Source of the DNA: Bog-473 sp963706555 | Lineage (GTDB): Bacteria > Actinomycetota > Acidimicrobiia > Acidimicrobiales > RAAP-2 | Reading direction: 5' to 3' | Length of the DNA stretch: 64,000 nucleotides | NCBI GenBank assembly: GCA_963706555.1 | Contig: OY970164.1 | Span: 2,418,001 to 2,482,000, forward strand | Part shown: positions 26,060 through 35,415 of the stretch, piece by piece | Layout: each line of letters opens with the position of its first letter | How positions within the stretch are numbered: position 1 is the first letter of the stretch | The notes under the pieces: model-generated | What the model saw: the letters and a program-made list of their open reading frames with translations, nothing else | Databases searched by the model: none | Told to the model about the DNA's origin: nothing | Program-made: the position numbers and the translations under genes

Positions 26060-27092
26060 TCAGATCACTCCGAGTCTGCGGAAGGTGTCGTGGTCGGTCA
26101 GGGCGGCGGCGAGACGTGGGTATATGGACCAGCACCACGGCTCGCGAGCTGATTTGGGTGATGACCCAGAGGAAGTAGCCGTAGGAAAAGCTGAGCGTGT
26201 AGCTCTCCCAAGCCTCGTCCCACCCCGGAGCAGTGATCCCGCTCGACTCCAGCTCTCGCAGGTAGTGACGGAGCAGCTCCTCCTCGTGGGCTCGCCGGGT
26301 CTCGATGTCAAGCACGGTCGCCAAGTGATAGCTGATGTCTGTGGCCCAGTTGCCGTGCTGGACGCACTGCCAGTCGAGCCAGCTGGAGCGCCCTTGGCGA
26401 TCGAGGTAGACGTTGCCCGAGTGCGTGTCCCCATGGATCACGCAGGTGATCTCGTGATCAGCGGTGCGTTGGAGCGCCGCGATCAGGTTCTTCGCATCGC
26501 GAAGCTCTGGAGCGACGTCGGGTCCGCGACCGTCGTCGAGGAGCGTCTGGAGAAGCGCGATGGGATAGACGTCGGCCATTGGGGCGATGCGCGGCGTCAG
26601 CCAGTCCATGCCAGCGGTTCGAGCGCCACCCCACGTCGATGCATGGAGACGAGCCAGCTGGCCCAGCGAGTCTCGTGTGGTGTCGAGGGAGTAGGGACTG
26701 TGCGCGCTCAAGAACCGACCGCCCATATCGACGACGTCGTCCATGATGATCATCGCTTCGCCCGCCGCCTCATCGATACCCGTGTAGTACGCGCGTGGCG
26801 TGCGGACATTGAGGATGGGGGCCAGTTCGCGGTAGAAGCGTGCTTCAAACAGAAGGGTGTTGCGGGACGACCCGTCAAGGTGCGCCTTGGTGCAGTAGGA
26901 CCTCACGCCCCGCTGCCCGTCGGCTCCCTCGACCGTGACCCGGAACCGCACCTTTTCGGCCAGGGTTTTCGACGAATCGACTGCCTCGACGGTCACGATG
27001 CGGTCGTCACCAGTGATGTCATCGAGTGCGCCGGTCAGCCATTCGACGTCGAGAAACTCTTCAAGCGTGGTGGGGACTGAAGCGTTCGGCAC
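26060..27092 (-). CDS. Phosphotransferase (aminoglycoside phosphotransferase / ecdysteroid-kinase-like), frameshifted at the C-terminus
   Basis: A kinase-fold protein of about 343 residues. Visible are the Lys-containing N-lobe strand (SYCTKAHLDGSSRNTLLFEA), the catalytic loop VIHGDTHSGNVYLD and the metal loop SWLDWQCVQHGNWATDISYH, as in ecdysteroid-kinase-like proteins, which phosphorylate small hydroxylated molecules. The frame breaks at the GGG of 26118-26120 (plus strand): removing one base converts an unlikely Arg/Pro-rich tail that overlaps the neighbour into RLAAALTDHDTFRRLGVI with stop at 26060, the usual family ending. The start is uncertain: GTG 27092 gives MPNASVPTTLEEFLD, while ATG 27158 adds 22 residues of unlikely composition. 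Phosphorylation of an alcohol intermediate would fit the region. Confidence 0.78.
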
Positions 27093-27294
27093 GAGCGTCA
27101 ACTTAGGGCACGCCCGGTGTGCGGTCCAATGTCTGGTGCAGACGAGATCCGCTGCCAAGAACTCGCGGACGCTACGCTACGACGACGATCAAGGATGGTT
27201 GTGGTGTGTGACCGAAATGGCGGGGAGTGATGGACGACCGGGGCGGGTTGCAGTCGATCGGTCAGTTCGGCTCCGGCCCGAGGGGGAGGGTCGG

Positions 27295-29620
27295 GTGACC
27301 GGTCAGAGCGGTTCTTCGAAGGGAGCACTGGCCGGGTGGCGGGTTCTGGAGATCGCCGACGGCGTGGCCGCTTCATTCTGCGCAAAGGTCATGGGTGACC
27401 TCGGGGCCGATGTCGTGAAAGTTGGAGCCTCCCGGCGGCCACCCGTCTCGCATGTGGGGACCGCGACGAGGCGATGCCGCGCTCGGCGAGCCCGGAGGCA
27501 GGTTCCTGTACCTGAATACCGGTAAGACAAGCATGGTCGTGCCGCACGAGCCCGAAGGGCTCCTGCATCGTCAGGAGCTGGCGGCGGGGTTCGACATGGT
27601 GGTGACTGACGATGCCACCTGGTATGAGCAGGAGGGATTGGACGAAGCCACGTCCGTCGTGGTCATCACACCGTTCGGTCTCACCGGGCCGTACGCCCAC
27701 CACCGTGCGAACCACCTCATCTCCTTCCACTCGGGAGGCGAAGGGTCCATTCTTCCGAGCGGTCCAGGTTTGAAGCTGTTTCCGGACCGACCCCCGATCC
27801 AAGCCGGCGCCGACCTCGCTGAGTATGACGCCGGTTGGAATGCCGCCGTCGCTGCACTGGCGGCGATGTACGACAGCCTTCGAACGGGGCGAGGGCAACG
27901 CGTGGACGTGTCTGTCCAGGAATCGGAGCTGACCCTCAATCGCACGCGTCTCAGTCGCTTCAACAACGACGGCGTTGTCATGCATCGCGACGGTGGCCGG
28001 TACGGGGCCATGGGCATGATCCGGTGCCGGGACGGATGGGTGCAGCTCGTGGGCATGACACCGGATCAGTGGGATGCCTTGGCGGCCTCACCGGAGGCAG
28101 GGGAGCTCGCCGATACTCGGATCGCGACCGCCGCCGCACGGATCGAGAACTCGGAACTTGCCGCGGCTGCGATACAGACATGGTGCGGAGGGCACGACAA
28201 GGCCGACGTGGTGGGGATACTCGCCCCGCTCGGCGCCCCCGTCGGGGCATATGCGACGCCGACAGATCTCCTTGCGTCGCCGCAGCTTCTTCATCGCGGG
28301 TTCTTCCGCGAGATCGACGATGGCAGGGGGGGAGGATGCTCATACCCGGGCCGCCCTACCGCTTCTCGGGAACACCTCTCGAAATCAGGTCGGCGCCGGG
28401 GGTTGGTGGCGCCGAAGGGTTCTCCGGTCAGGAGACGGCCAAGCCCCGTCTTCCCCCCGGCCGAGCGTTGGAAGGGATCCGAATCCTCGACTTCACCTGG
28501 GCGGCCGCCGGACCGTACGGGACGTGTCTGCTCGCCTTCCTCGGGGCCGACGTGATAAAGGTCGAATCGACCCGCCGCCCCGACCCGGCGCGACGTGGAT
28601 TCTTGGCCGACTACGGGGGCATCAACCGCTCTCCCAATTTCAACGAGCTCAATCTTGCCAAGCGGTCCTTCCAGGTCGACCTCTCCCGGCCGGAAGGACT
28701 GGCGCTGGCCCACCGGCTTGTCGATCAGGTCGATATCGTCGTCGACAACTTCCGTCCGGGTGTCATGACGAGGTTCGGGCTCGACGCCGCAAGTCTCCTG
28801 GCGAAGCATCCTGAGCTGGTCGTGATCTCCTCGTCGGCGAACGGCGCCACGGGACCGGACGCGATGGCCGCTGGTCTGGCCAGCATCTTCGGCGCGACGG
28901 GCGGTCTCTCGGAGCAGACGGGGTACGTCGACGGCCCGCCGACCGAGATCGGTGAGTCCACTGATTTTCGGAGCGGCAGTGCGCTCGCGGTGGCAGCGCT
29001 CGCGGCGCTTGCTGCATCGGGCCCGGACCGGAGAGGGTCAGCACATCGACCTTGCGTCGCGTGAGGTCGCAGCCGCATCCTCGCCAGATGCGTTTCTCGC
29101 CGAGCAGCTCGCCGTTCCATGGGAGATCCGGGTGGGCAATGGCCATCGCGAGCACGTCCCACACGATGTCTATCCTGCCGCCGGAGATGACGACTGGGTT
29201 GCCGTGGCGATCACGGACGACGCCGAATGGAAGGCCCTCTGCTCGGTCATCGACCGTGACGGCTGGGTGCAGCGTTTTCCCACAGCGGCCTCCCGGCGTG
29301 TGGCACGTTCCGAGATCGACGAAGCCATTGCAGCTTGGAGCTCGCAGCGGGGATCGCGCACGGCGTTCGAGACGCTTCAGGCCGCGGGCGTTCCAGCGAT
29401 GGCGGTGATGACGAACGAGGTATTGGCGGGCGATCCGCACCTCGCTGCACGCGGGGTCTTCGTGGAGATTGAGCACCCCGAAATCGGACGAACCCGCGTG
29501 ATGCGGCAACCATGGTTGTTCTCCGACCTCGACATCGAGGTTCGTCCCGGGCCGCTCATGGGCCAGGACAACGACACCGTCTTGGACACGATCCTCGGGC
29601 TGTCGTCCAGGCGAACGTGA
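27295..29620 (+). CDS. Fused double-domain class III CoA-transferase (CaiB/BaiF), three frameshifts
   Basis: Two CaiB/BaiF domains in one gene, about 774 residues when three one-base shifts are corrected: an extra G at 27424-27425, a missing G in the G7 run 28326-28332, and an extra T near 29009-29010. Domain 1 runs LAGWRVLEIADGVAASFCAK, GADVVKVEPPGG, LNTGKTSMVV, GQRVDVSVQESEL. Domain 2 starts LEGIRILDFTWAAAGPYGTC, then GADVIKVESTRRPD and GQHIDLASREVAA. Class III enzymes move CoA between acids through an aspartyl anhydride; at the position of that Asp both domains have Glu. GTG 27295 follows GGGGGAGGG. The next gene starts 21 bp later, so they are co-transcribed. Natural double-domain CaiB proteins of this size exist in actinobacteria, so the fusion itself is likely real. 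Confidence 0.82.
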
Positions 29621-29641
29621 GCAACTCGGGGAGGTGCTCCG

Positions 29642-30580
29642 TTGACCGGGCTTGATTCCCAAATCCGGGTCGGTATCGTCGCAGCCGGCGATGCGCGGGA
29701 GGCTCACGAGCTCGAGGCCCGTGAGCTCGACTCTCTTTGGGTGGGCGGTCACATCGCGTCGCGCAACCCGAGCCCTGAAGTCATCATCGGTCTGACGCGG
29801 CTCGCAACGGTCACCGAGCGTGTCACTGTCGGCAGTTCCATTCTCCTCCTCCCGCTCTATCCGCCGGCGCTCGTGGCCAAGCAGATCGCTGACCTCGATC
29901 GCGCGACCGGTGGGCGGGTGGTGCTCGGTGTCGGGATCGGTGGTGAGTATCCGCAGGAGTTCCGAGCCGTCGGCGTCCCTCTGGAGGAACGCGGCCGCCG
30001 GACAAATGAGATCATTCCGCTTCTCCGCGAGTTGTGGACGGCCGAAGAGATCACCTACGAGGGTCGCTACTACGCGATGAGCGAGGTGAAGATCCATCCG
30101 GCTCCCGTCCAGCCCGGCGGGCCGCCGATCGTGGTGGCCGGGCGCAAGGAACCAGCGATGCGACGGGCCGCGACACTTGGCGATGGCTGGTTCCCCTACA
30201 TGTATTCGCCCCGTCGCTACGCCGAATCGGTGACCGTGATCAGGAGCACAGCTGAGGAATCGGGGCGCGACCTCGCAGGATTCGCCTGGTGTGTGTGGGT
30301 GTTCCTCAACATCAATCCTGACGGTGACATAGCCCGAGAGGAGGCCGCCCGCACCATGGGGGGCACCTACAACCAGGACTTCAGCCGTATGATCGACAGC
30401 GTCGCCGCCGCAGGTACCGCAGCGGAGGTGACGGCCAAACTCCGTGCGTTCTACGACGCAGGTGCCCGCCATTTCGTGTTCCATGCGGCAACTGCAGGCG
30501 CAGACCAGCGTCCGGTGCTCGACCGTCTGTTCGCCGAGGTCATGCCGGCGTTGCGGGAATATGCTGCGCAGGCCGTTTGA
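29642..30580 (+). CDS. Luciferase-like oxidoreductase, probably F420-dependent
   Basis: A 312-residue TIM-barrel protein of the luciferase-like monooxygenase family. Typical segments are the N-terminal strand IRVGIVAAGD, SLWVGGHIASRNPSPEVIIG, TLATVTERVTVGSS-like strand near residue 55 (LATVTERVTVGSSILLLPLY), LDRATGGRVVLGVGIGGEYP near 85, and PIVVAGRKEPAMRRAATLGD near 165. These match the group that uses F420 to move hydride rather than flavin with oxygen, but the cofactor is inferred. TTG 29642 follows GGGGAGG by 7 nt. It sits directly after the fused CoA-transferase and probably acts on the same CoA ester or its ketone. Confidence 0.85.
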   Translation: MTGLDSQIRVGIVAAGDAREAHELEARELDSLWVGGHIASRNPSPEVIIGLTRLATVTERVTVGSSILLLPLYPPALVAKQIADLDRATGGRVVLGVGIGGEYPQEFRAVGVPLEERGRRTNEIIPLLRELWTAEEITYEGRYYAMSEVKIHPAPVQPGGPPIVVAGRKEPAMRRAATLGDGWFPYMYSPRRYAESVTVIRSTAEESGRDLAGFAWCVWVFLNINPDGDIAREEAARTMGGTYNQDFSRMIDSVAAAGTAAEVTAKLRAFYDAGARHFVFHAATAGADQRPVLDRLFAEVMPALREYAAQAV

Positions 30581-30794
30581 TCTCTCGAGGCCGGACCCGC
30601 CGCGCGCAGGGACTTGACGAGGAAACGATCCCCTGTTTGAGTAGAAGCATGCTCTACCACCGTGATGGTGCGTGAAACATGTACCGGACTTGCGAACGGG
30701 CCATTCGGCCGGGGCGGCATTTCGACAACTGAATGACCTGGAAATCGGTGAGCTCTCCGGTTGAACTCTCCGCATGACACGTAAGGGGAGACCA

Positions 30795-31997
30795 ATGGCA
30801 CCTGACCAATCTCTGGACTGGCTCATCTCGGTTGACGATCACGTCCTCGAGCCACCGAACGTCTGGGTTGACCGGGTCCCAGCGAAGGATCGAGACCGCG
30901 CACCGCATATGGTGATCGAGGCGGATATGGAGTTCTGGGTGTATGACGGGAAGCGTTTTCCCAGTTCAGGACTTAGCGCCGTCGCCGGAAAATCCAAGGA
31001 GGAGTTCAGCCCCGAAGCGGTGACCTACGCCGAAATGCGACCCGGGTGCTACGACGCCAAAGCCCGCATCGACGACATGAATCGAGCTGGCATCCTGGCG
31101 TCACTGTGTTTCCCGACCCTCACTCGGTTCTGCGGGCAGCTCTTCATGGAAGTGAGTGACCGCGAATTCGGGTTCGTGTGTCTGCAGGCGTATAACGACT
31201 GGATGCTCGAAGAGTGGTGTGGAGCAGCCCCGGGACGCTATATCCCGCTGGTCCTCATCCCCATGTGGGATCCTGCGCTGGCTTCAAAGGAGATGGAGCG
31301 TTGCGCTGCGAAGGGCGCAACCGCGTTCGCCTTTTCGGAGAACCCTGCGCCGCTGGGCCTCCCGACCATCCATGACAAAGGCGGCTACTGGGACCCCGTG
31401 ATGTCGACTGCATCCGAGACCCAGATGGTGGCTTGTATGCACGTTGGGTCGTCGTCGACGATGCCCCAGATATCGCCGGACTCACCATTCATGGCCAACC
31501 TGGCGTGGGGGGCGGTCCGTACCTCGGGTGCCATGCTGGCTTGGTTGTTCAGTGGCATGTTCACCCGGTTCCCCGGGTTGAAGATCGCACTGTCAGAGGG
31601 CGAGATCGGATGGATGCCGTACTTCTTGGAGCGGGCAGAACAGGTCCTCGACAAGCAGCGTTTCTGGGTACAGCGCGGCGTGCAGTTTCAAGGTCACGCC
31701 ACCACGGAGGTAGACCTCAATACGCTCGATATCCGGGGCCTCTTTCGTGATCACGTCTTCGGCTGCTTCATTGACGATGCCCATGGAATCGCCAGCATCG
31801 ACGAGATCGGTGTGGACAACATCATGTGCGAAACTGACTATCCCCACTCGGATTCCACGTGGCCCAATTGCATCTCCGTGGTCAAGAAGCAGATCGGTCA
31901 TCTCTCCCCTGAGGTTCAGTACAAGATCTTGCGTGGCAACGCAGAGAAGCTGTATCGCTTCACGCCGGCGGAGATCCCGGTCCTCACGGATGCCTGA
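30795..31997 (+). CDS. Amidohydrolase-2 family protein
   Basis: A 400-residue metal-dependent hydrolase or decarboxylase. It has the N-terminal motif ISVDDHVLEPPNVW, RPGCYDAKARIDDMNRAGI near 80-100, ASLCFPTLTRF, LSEGEIGWMPYFLER and the C-terminal ETDYPHSDSTWP. The loop FIDDAHGIASIDEIGVDNIM precedes the catalytic Asp. ATG 30795 is chosen because AAGGGGAG lies before it. Its stop overlaps the ferredoxin start by 8 nt, so amidohydrolase, ferredoxin and P450 form one unit. It is more distant from the 19429/22438 pair than those are from each other. Reaction unknown. Confidence 0.83.
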   Translation: MAPDQSLDWLISVDDHVLEPPNVWVDRVPAKDRDRAPHMVIEADMEFWVYDGKRFPSSGLSAVAGKSKEEFSPEAVTYAEMRPGCYDAKARIDDMNRAGILASLCFPTLTRFCGQLFMEVSDREFGFVCLQAYNDWMLEEWCGAAPGRYIPLVLIPMWDPALASKEMERCAAKGATAFAFSENPAPLGLPTIHDKGGYWDPVMSTASETQMVACMHVGSSSTMPQISPDSPFMANLAWGAVRTSGAMLAWLFSGMFTRFPGLKIALSEGEIGWMPYFLERAEQVLDKQRFWVQRGVQFQGHATTEVDLNTLDIRGLFRDHVFGCFIDDAHGIASIDEIGVDNIMCETDYPHSDSTWPNCISVVKKQIGHLSPEVQYKILRGNAEKLYRFTPAEIPVLTDA

Positions 31998-32211
31998 TGC
32001 CGGCGGCGTGCTGAGGATTTCGATCGACCGAGACGTCTGCATCGGCAGTGGTGTGTGCCTCGTTTACGCCGCGGGAACCTTTACCCATGACGGCGATTCG
32101 AAGGCAGTGCTCATCGATCCCATCACAGACTCGGTCGAGGACATTCGCATCGCGGTGGAGGCATGTCCAACCGGGGCGCTCAGCATCTCGACCGACGAAG
32201 AAGGAGGCTGA
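31990..32211 (+). CDS. Small [3Fe-4S]-type ferredoxin for the adjacent P450
   Basis: A 73-residue ferredoxin. The cluster motif CIGSGVC (Cys-x5-Cys, lacking the fourth ligand of a 4Fe-4S cluster) and the distal ACPTGA Cys-Pro are visible, as in the one-cluster ferredoxins that reduce actinobacterial P450s. The ATG at 31990 overlaps the amidohydrolase stop, and the P450 gene starts 48 bp after its stop. It should carry electrons from a ferredoxin reductase, none of which is encoded in the window. Confidence 0.9.
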   Translation: MPDAGGVLRISIDRDVCIGSGVCLVYAAGTFTHDGDSKAVLIDPITDSVEDIRIAVEACPTGALSISTDEEGG

Positions 32212-32259
32212 TCGCACGATGTCGAGCCAGTCCCAGCTACCAATCCCTCTCGGCACGAG

Positions 32260-33510
32260 ATGACTGACGCCAGCCAGGTTCTCGATGTGGAACGAGTTCG
32301 AGAGCTTTTCGACCTCCGGGCCAACTACAACGCCATGTTCGGCGGTGGTTACGAGGACGATCCCTACCCGGTGTGGGCGGGCCTGCGCGAACGGGCCCCC
32401 GTGCACCCGGGTGTCGTTCACGAGCTCACCGGTTTCGAGGGACCGGCCTTCTTTCACGGGCTGCCCTTTCCGGACCGTCCGCACTTCTCGGCGTTCAGCT
32501 ATGCCGCATGCGACAGCGTCTATCGCGATGACAAGGTCTTTGCCTCATCCCCCGAAGCGTTCGAGCTCTCGACGGACGATATAGGTCCTCTCAACAGCAT
32601 GCTCTCGATGGGGGGCAACCAGCATCGTCGCTATCGGTCCCTCGTCCAGCCCTCATTTGTGCCGGCACGAGCACAGTGGTGGATCAGGAACTGGATTGAG
32701 ACGACAGTGGAGATTCTCATCGACAGCTTCCAAGGCAGAGGAAGTGCGGAACTCAACGTGGACTTCTGCGCGGCAATTCCCGTGCTGACCATCACCGGCA
32801 GCTTCGGCGTTCCCGTGGAACAGGCACTCGATATCCGAGCTTCACTCGGGGACCCATCGAAAGTGGTGGAGATAATTAAGCCGATTGTCGCGGCCCGGCG
32901 TGCGTCACCGGAGGACGATCTCATCAGCATCCTCGTCGAGGCAGAGATCAAGGACGAAGACGGGACGACCCACCGCCTCACGGACGCCGAGATCTACTCG
33001 TTCACCATCCTCCTCCTCACAGCGGGATCGGGAACGACGTGGAAGCAAATGGGAATCACCTTGGCCGCGCTTCTCCAGCGTCCCGAGATGCTCCGGTCAG
33101 TCCGGGACGACCGAGCGCTCCTGAAGCCCGCCATTGAGGAGTCTCTCCGCTGGATGCCGACAGACCCCATGTTCTCGCGTTGGGTCACTGAGGACATCGA
33201 CTTTCATGGCGTCCACGTGCCCAAGGATTCGGTGCTCCACATCTGCCTCGGTGCGGCAAACCGCGACCCGGCCCGCTGGGAACGGCCCGATGAGTTCGAG
33301 ATTACTCGACCCCTCAAGCCAAGCCTGGCCTTCGGAAACGGAGCACACATCTGTCTCGGCATGCACGTCGCTCGGGCCGAGATGACCGTCGGCATCAACG
33401 CCCTCCTCGACCGGCTACCTAACCTCCGGCTTGACCCTGATGCCGAACCGCCCCGCTACATCGGGTTCTACGAGCGTGGCGCCACTGCGATCCCGGTCCT
33501 CTTCGGATAG
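32260..33510 (+). CDS. Cytochrome P450 (copy 1)
   Basis: A 416-residue soluble class I P450. Visible are the C-helix HRRYRSLVQPSFVPARAQWW, the I-helix oxygen-binding segment LLLTAGSGTTW, the K-helix EESLR and the haem loop FGNGAHICLGMH with Cys365. The preceding ferredoxin is its likely redox partner. It is closely similar in layout to the P450 at 56495 (same 51 residues after the haem Cys, same ending VPVLFG/VPVVFG), so both belong to one family. Hydroxylation or epoxidation of a non-polar substrate is expected. The ribosome site before ATG 32260 is weak. Confidence 0.92.
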   Translation: MTDASQVLDVERVRELFDLRANYNAMFGGGYEDDPYPVWAGLRERAPVHPGVVHELTGFEGPAFFHGLPFPDRPHFSAFSYAACDSVYRDDKVFASSPEAFELSTDDIGPLNSMLSMGGNQHRRYRSLVQPSFVPARAQWWIRNWIETTVEILIDSFQGRGSAELNVDFCAAIPVLTITGSFGVPVEQALDIRASLGDPSKVVEIIKPIVAARRASPEDDLISILVEAEIKDEDGTTHRLTDAEIYSFTILLLTAGSGTTWKQMGITLAALLQRPEMLRSVRDDRALLKPAIEESLRWMPTDPMFSRWVTEDIDFHGVHVPKDSVLHICLGAANRDPARWERPDEFEITRPLKPSLAFGNGAHICLGMHVARAEMTVGINALLDRLPNLRLDPDAEPPRYIGFYERGATAIPVLFG

Positions 33511-33634
33511 GGGCACGGCGACGCGTGGACGAAGTGCCGGTCCTCAGAATCCTCATTTGTGGAAATCGGTGACCGCGACGTGACCGAACTACACCGTGAA
33601 GTAAAGACGTACCGACCGAGTGATTCCCCTCGTC

Positions 33635-33651
33635 GTGCTCGATCCGAGCAC
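33635..33651 (+). terminator. Hairpin after the P450 gene, possible terminator or regulatory stem
   Basis: GTGCTCG-ATC-CGAGCAC is a perfect 7-bp stem with a 3-nt loop, 125 bp after the P450 stop. A second small stem GCGGC/GCCGC follows at 33656-33671. There is no T-tract, so rho-independent termination is unproven; the site could equally be a regulator palindrome before the CoA-transferase gene. Confidence 0.3.
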
Positions 33652-33778
33652 ATGAGCGGCGCGTAGGCCGCTGCGCTCACCATGAAGAACACTGCACGCT
33701 CTCAACGAGAGCGAAACGCTGAAACCGAACGACTCTCGGCTGGCCGAAGCGGGGGGCCTCCGAGGAGGAAGGCAACGC

Positions 33779-34996
33779 ATGAGTAAGGGTGCATTCGAAG
33801 GAATCCGAGTGGTGGAGTTGGCGCAGTGGGTCTTTGTGCCCGTTGCCGGTGCCCTCCTGGCCGATTGGGGGGCCGATGTGGTGCATATCGAACACCTCAA
33901 GGGAGATCCATACCGCGGTCTTGCTTCTCAAGGTATCGGAAGCGATCGAGACGGCGTCAATCTGTCAATGGCGTTGGCCAACCGTGGCAAGCGGTCCATC
34001 GCACTGGACGTCCAGCAGGAAGAGGGATTGGCGGTGCTCCATCAGCTGTTGGCATCTGCTGACGTCTTCCTCACGAACTTGCGGCCTGCTGCATTGGGTC
34101 GTCTCGGCCTCGATGCCGACTCTCTCAGGGACAAATATCCCGCCCTCGTCTACGCACGCGGCAATGGCTACGGTGTCCGAGGTCCCGACGCCAATCAGGC
34201 GGGTTACGACGCCTCGGCATTCTTTGCGCGAGGCGGACTCGCATATATTCTCACGCCACCCGACCGTGACCAGCCGATTGGTCAGCGCGGCGCCATGGGC
34301 GATCGCAACGGAGCGATGGCCCTGGCCTTCGGCATTTCGGCTGCCTTGCTCGAGCGGACCCGAACAGGCGCAGGCTCCATCGTTGATGTCTCCTTGCTCG
34401 CTACTGCAATGTGGACGCTCTCGTCCGACCTTTTGGCCGCTCTCGGGGGGGACGACCCGGCGCCAGCGCCGGCAGAGAGTCGTCGAGCGTCTTTCAACCC
34501 ACTTGTTGGTTCCTATCGCACGAAGGACCTCCGTCATATCCAACTCGTCTTTCTGGAAGCTGATCGCTACTGGTCTGATTTCTGCCAGCTCATCGGTCGG
34601 CCGGATCTGGCTGAAGATCCGCGCTTTGTCGACATGGGGGCCCGGCGATCAAATGCCGCCGAGTGCGTCGCTCTGCTGGACGAGGAGTTCGGGCGGAGGA
34701 CGTTTACCGAATGGAAGGAGCTGCTCAAAGGGCTCGATGCTCCGTGGGCACCCGTTCAGTCCATCACCGAACTCCTCGAGGATCCCCAGGTTGCGGCCAA
34801 CGGGTACATCGGCGACGTCGTGATTGACGGAGAGCCGATGTACCGACTGCCGGCGGTCCCCGTGCAATTCAACGAATCACCACCCGAGCTGCGGCGCGCG
34901 CCTGAGCACGGTGAGCACACCGAGACCGTACTGGCCGAACTCGGCTACACCTGGGACGACATCTCGAGACTCCATGAAGCGGGGGTTATACCATGA
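33779..34996 (+). CDS. Single-domain class III CoA-transferase (CaiB/BaiF)
   Basis: A 405-residue CaiB/BaiF protein: FEGIRVVELAQWVFVPVAGA, WGADVVHIEHLKGDPYRG, NRGKRSIALDVQQEEGLAVL, VDVFLTNLRPAALGRLG-like segment, RGNGYGVRGPDANQAGYDAS and GSIVDVSLLATAMW. At the position of the catalytic Asp (as in the alpha-methylacyl-CoA racemase and formyl-CoA transferase group) it has Ala, so either the alignment slips there or it works without the usual anhydride. ATG 33779 follows GGAGGAAGG. It overlaps the next DUF35 gene by 4 nt and so heads the CoA-transferase/DUF35/thiolase operon. Confidence 0.87.
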   Translation: MSKGAFEGIRVVELAQWVFVPVAGALLADWGADVVHIEHLKGDPYRGLASQGIGSDRDGVNLSMALANRGKRSIALDVQQEEGLAVLHQLLASADVFLTNLRPAALGRLGLDADSLRDKYPALVYARGNGYGVRGPDANQAGYDASAFFARGGLAYILTPPDRDQPIGQRGAMGDRNGAMALAFGISAALLERTRTGAGSIVDVSLLATAMWTLSSDLLAALGGDDPAPAPAESRRASFNPLVGSYRTKDLRHIQLVFLEADRYWSDFCQLIGRPDLAEDPRFVDMGARRSNAAECVALLDEEFGRRTFTEWKELLKGLDAPWAPVQSITELLEDPQVAANGYIGDVVIDGEPMYRLPAVPVQFNESPPELRRAPEHGEHTETVLAELGYTWDDISRLHEAGVIP

Positions 34997-35415
34997 CCGC
35001 AGCTCCTCGGCTCACGCCGATTCCGGACGATCGCAGCGCGCCGTATTGGACCGCAGCGAGCCAGCACATCCTCACCGTGGCGCAGTGCTCGGTCTGTCGC
35101 GCGCTCACCCACCCCCCCGGGACGGTCTGCCCGCATTGTGGAAGTACTGAACCCGGATTCACGTTCGTGCCGATCAGCGGCAGGGGGGTGGTCAGGTCGT
35201 GGACGATGGTGCGGCAATCCTTCCTACCGGGATTCGAGGTGCCGTTCCTTCTGGTGGATGTCGAAATCGTCGAGCAAGCCGACCTTCGCCTCATCGGCCG
35301 CCTGCTCGACGCCCCCGAAGAGGCACTTCGCGTCGGGAGTCCCGTTCTCGTGGCCTTCGAGGACATTGCGCCGGGCGTCGCTGTGCCGGCATTCGTACTG
35401 GAGGACCAGCGTTGA
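34993..35415 (+). CDS. DUF35 Zn-ribbon/OB-fold protein (pair 3)
   Basis: A 140-residue DUF35 protein with helix SAPYWTAASQHILTVAQC, zinc ribbon CSVC and CPHC (about residues 32-50), and OB-fold GRGVVRSWTMVRQSFLPGFE, PFLLVDVEIVEQADLRLIGR. ATG 34993 overlaps the CoA-transferase stop (ATGA) and its own stop overlaps the thiolase-fold start (TTGA), so three genes are translationally chained. It is the expected CoA-binding partner of the thiolase-fold protein that follows. Confidence 0.9.
   Translation: MTAAPRLTPIPDDRSAPYWTAASQHILTVAQCSVCRALTHPPGTVCPHCGSTEPGFTFVPISGRGVVRSWTMVRQSFLPGFEVPFLLVDVEIVEQADLRLIGRLLDAPEEALRVGSPVLVAFEDIAPGVAVPAFVLEDQR

Noticed and set aside
30688..30709. ACTTGC in the gap before the amidohydrolase at 30795
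   Set aside because: The expected second arm reads TTCGGC; a single half-site is likely chance.
28763..30826. A 687-codon open frame on the minus strand
   Set aside because: It lies opposite the CoA-transferase, the luciferase-like gene and the upstream region of the amidohydrolase; its product is rich in Arg, His and Pro with no domain, so it is an antisense shadow caused by high GC.
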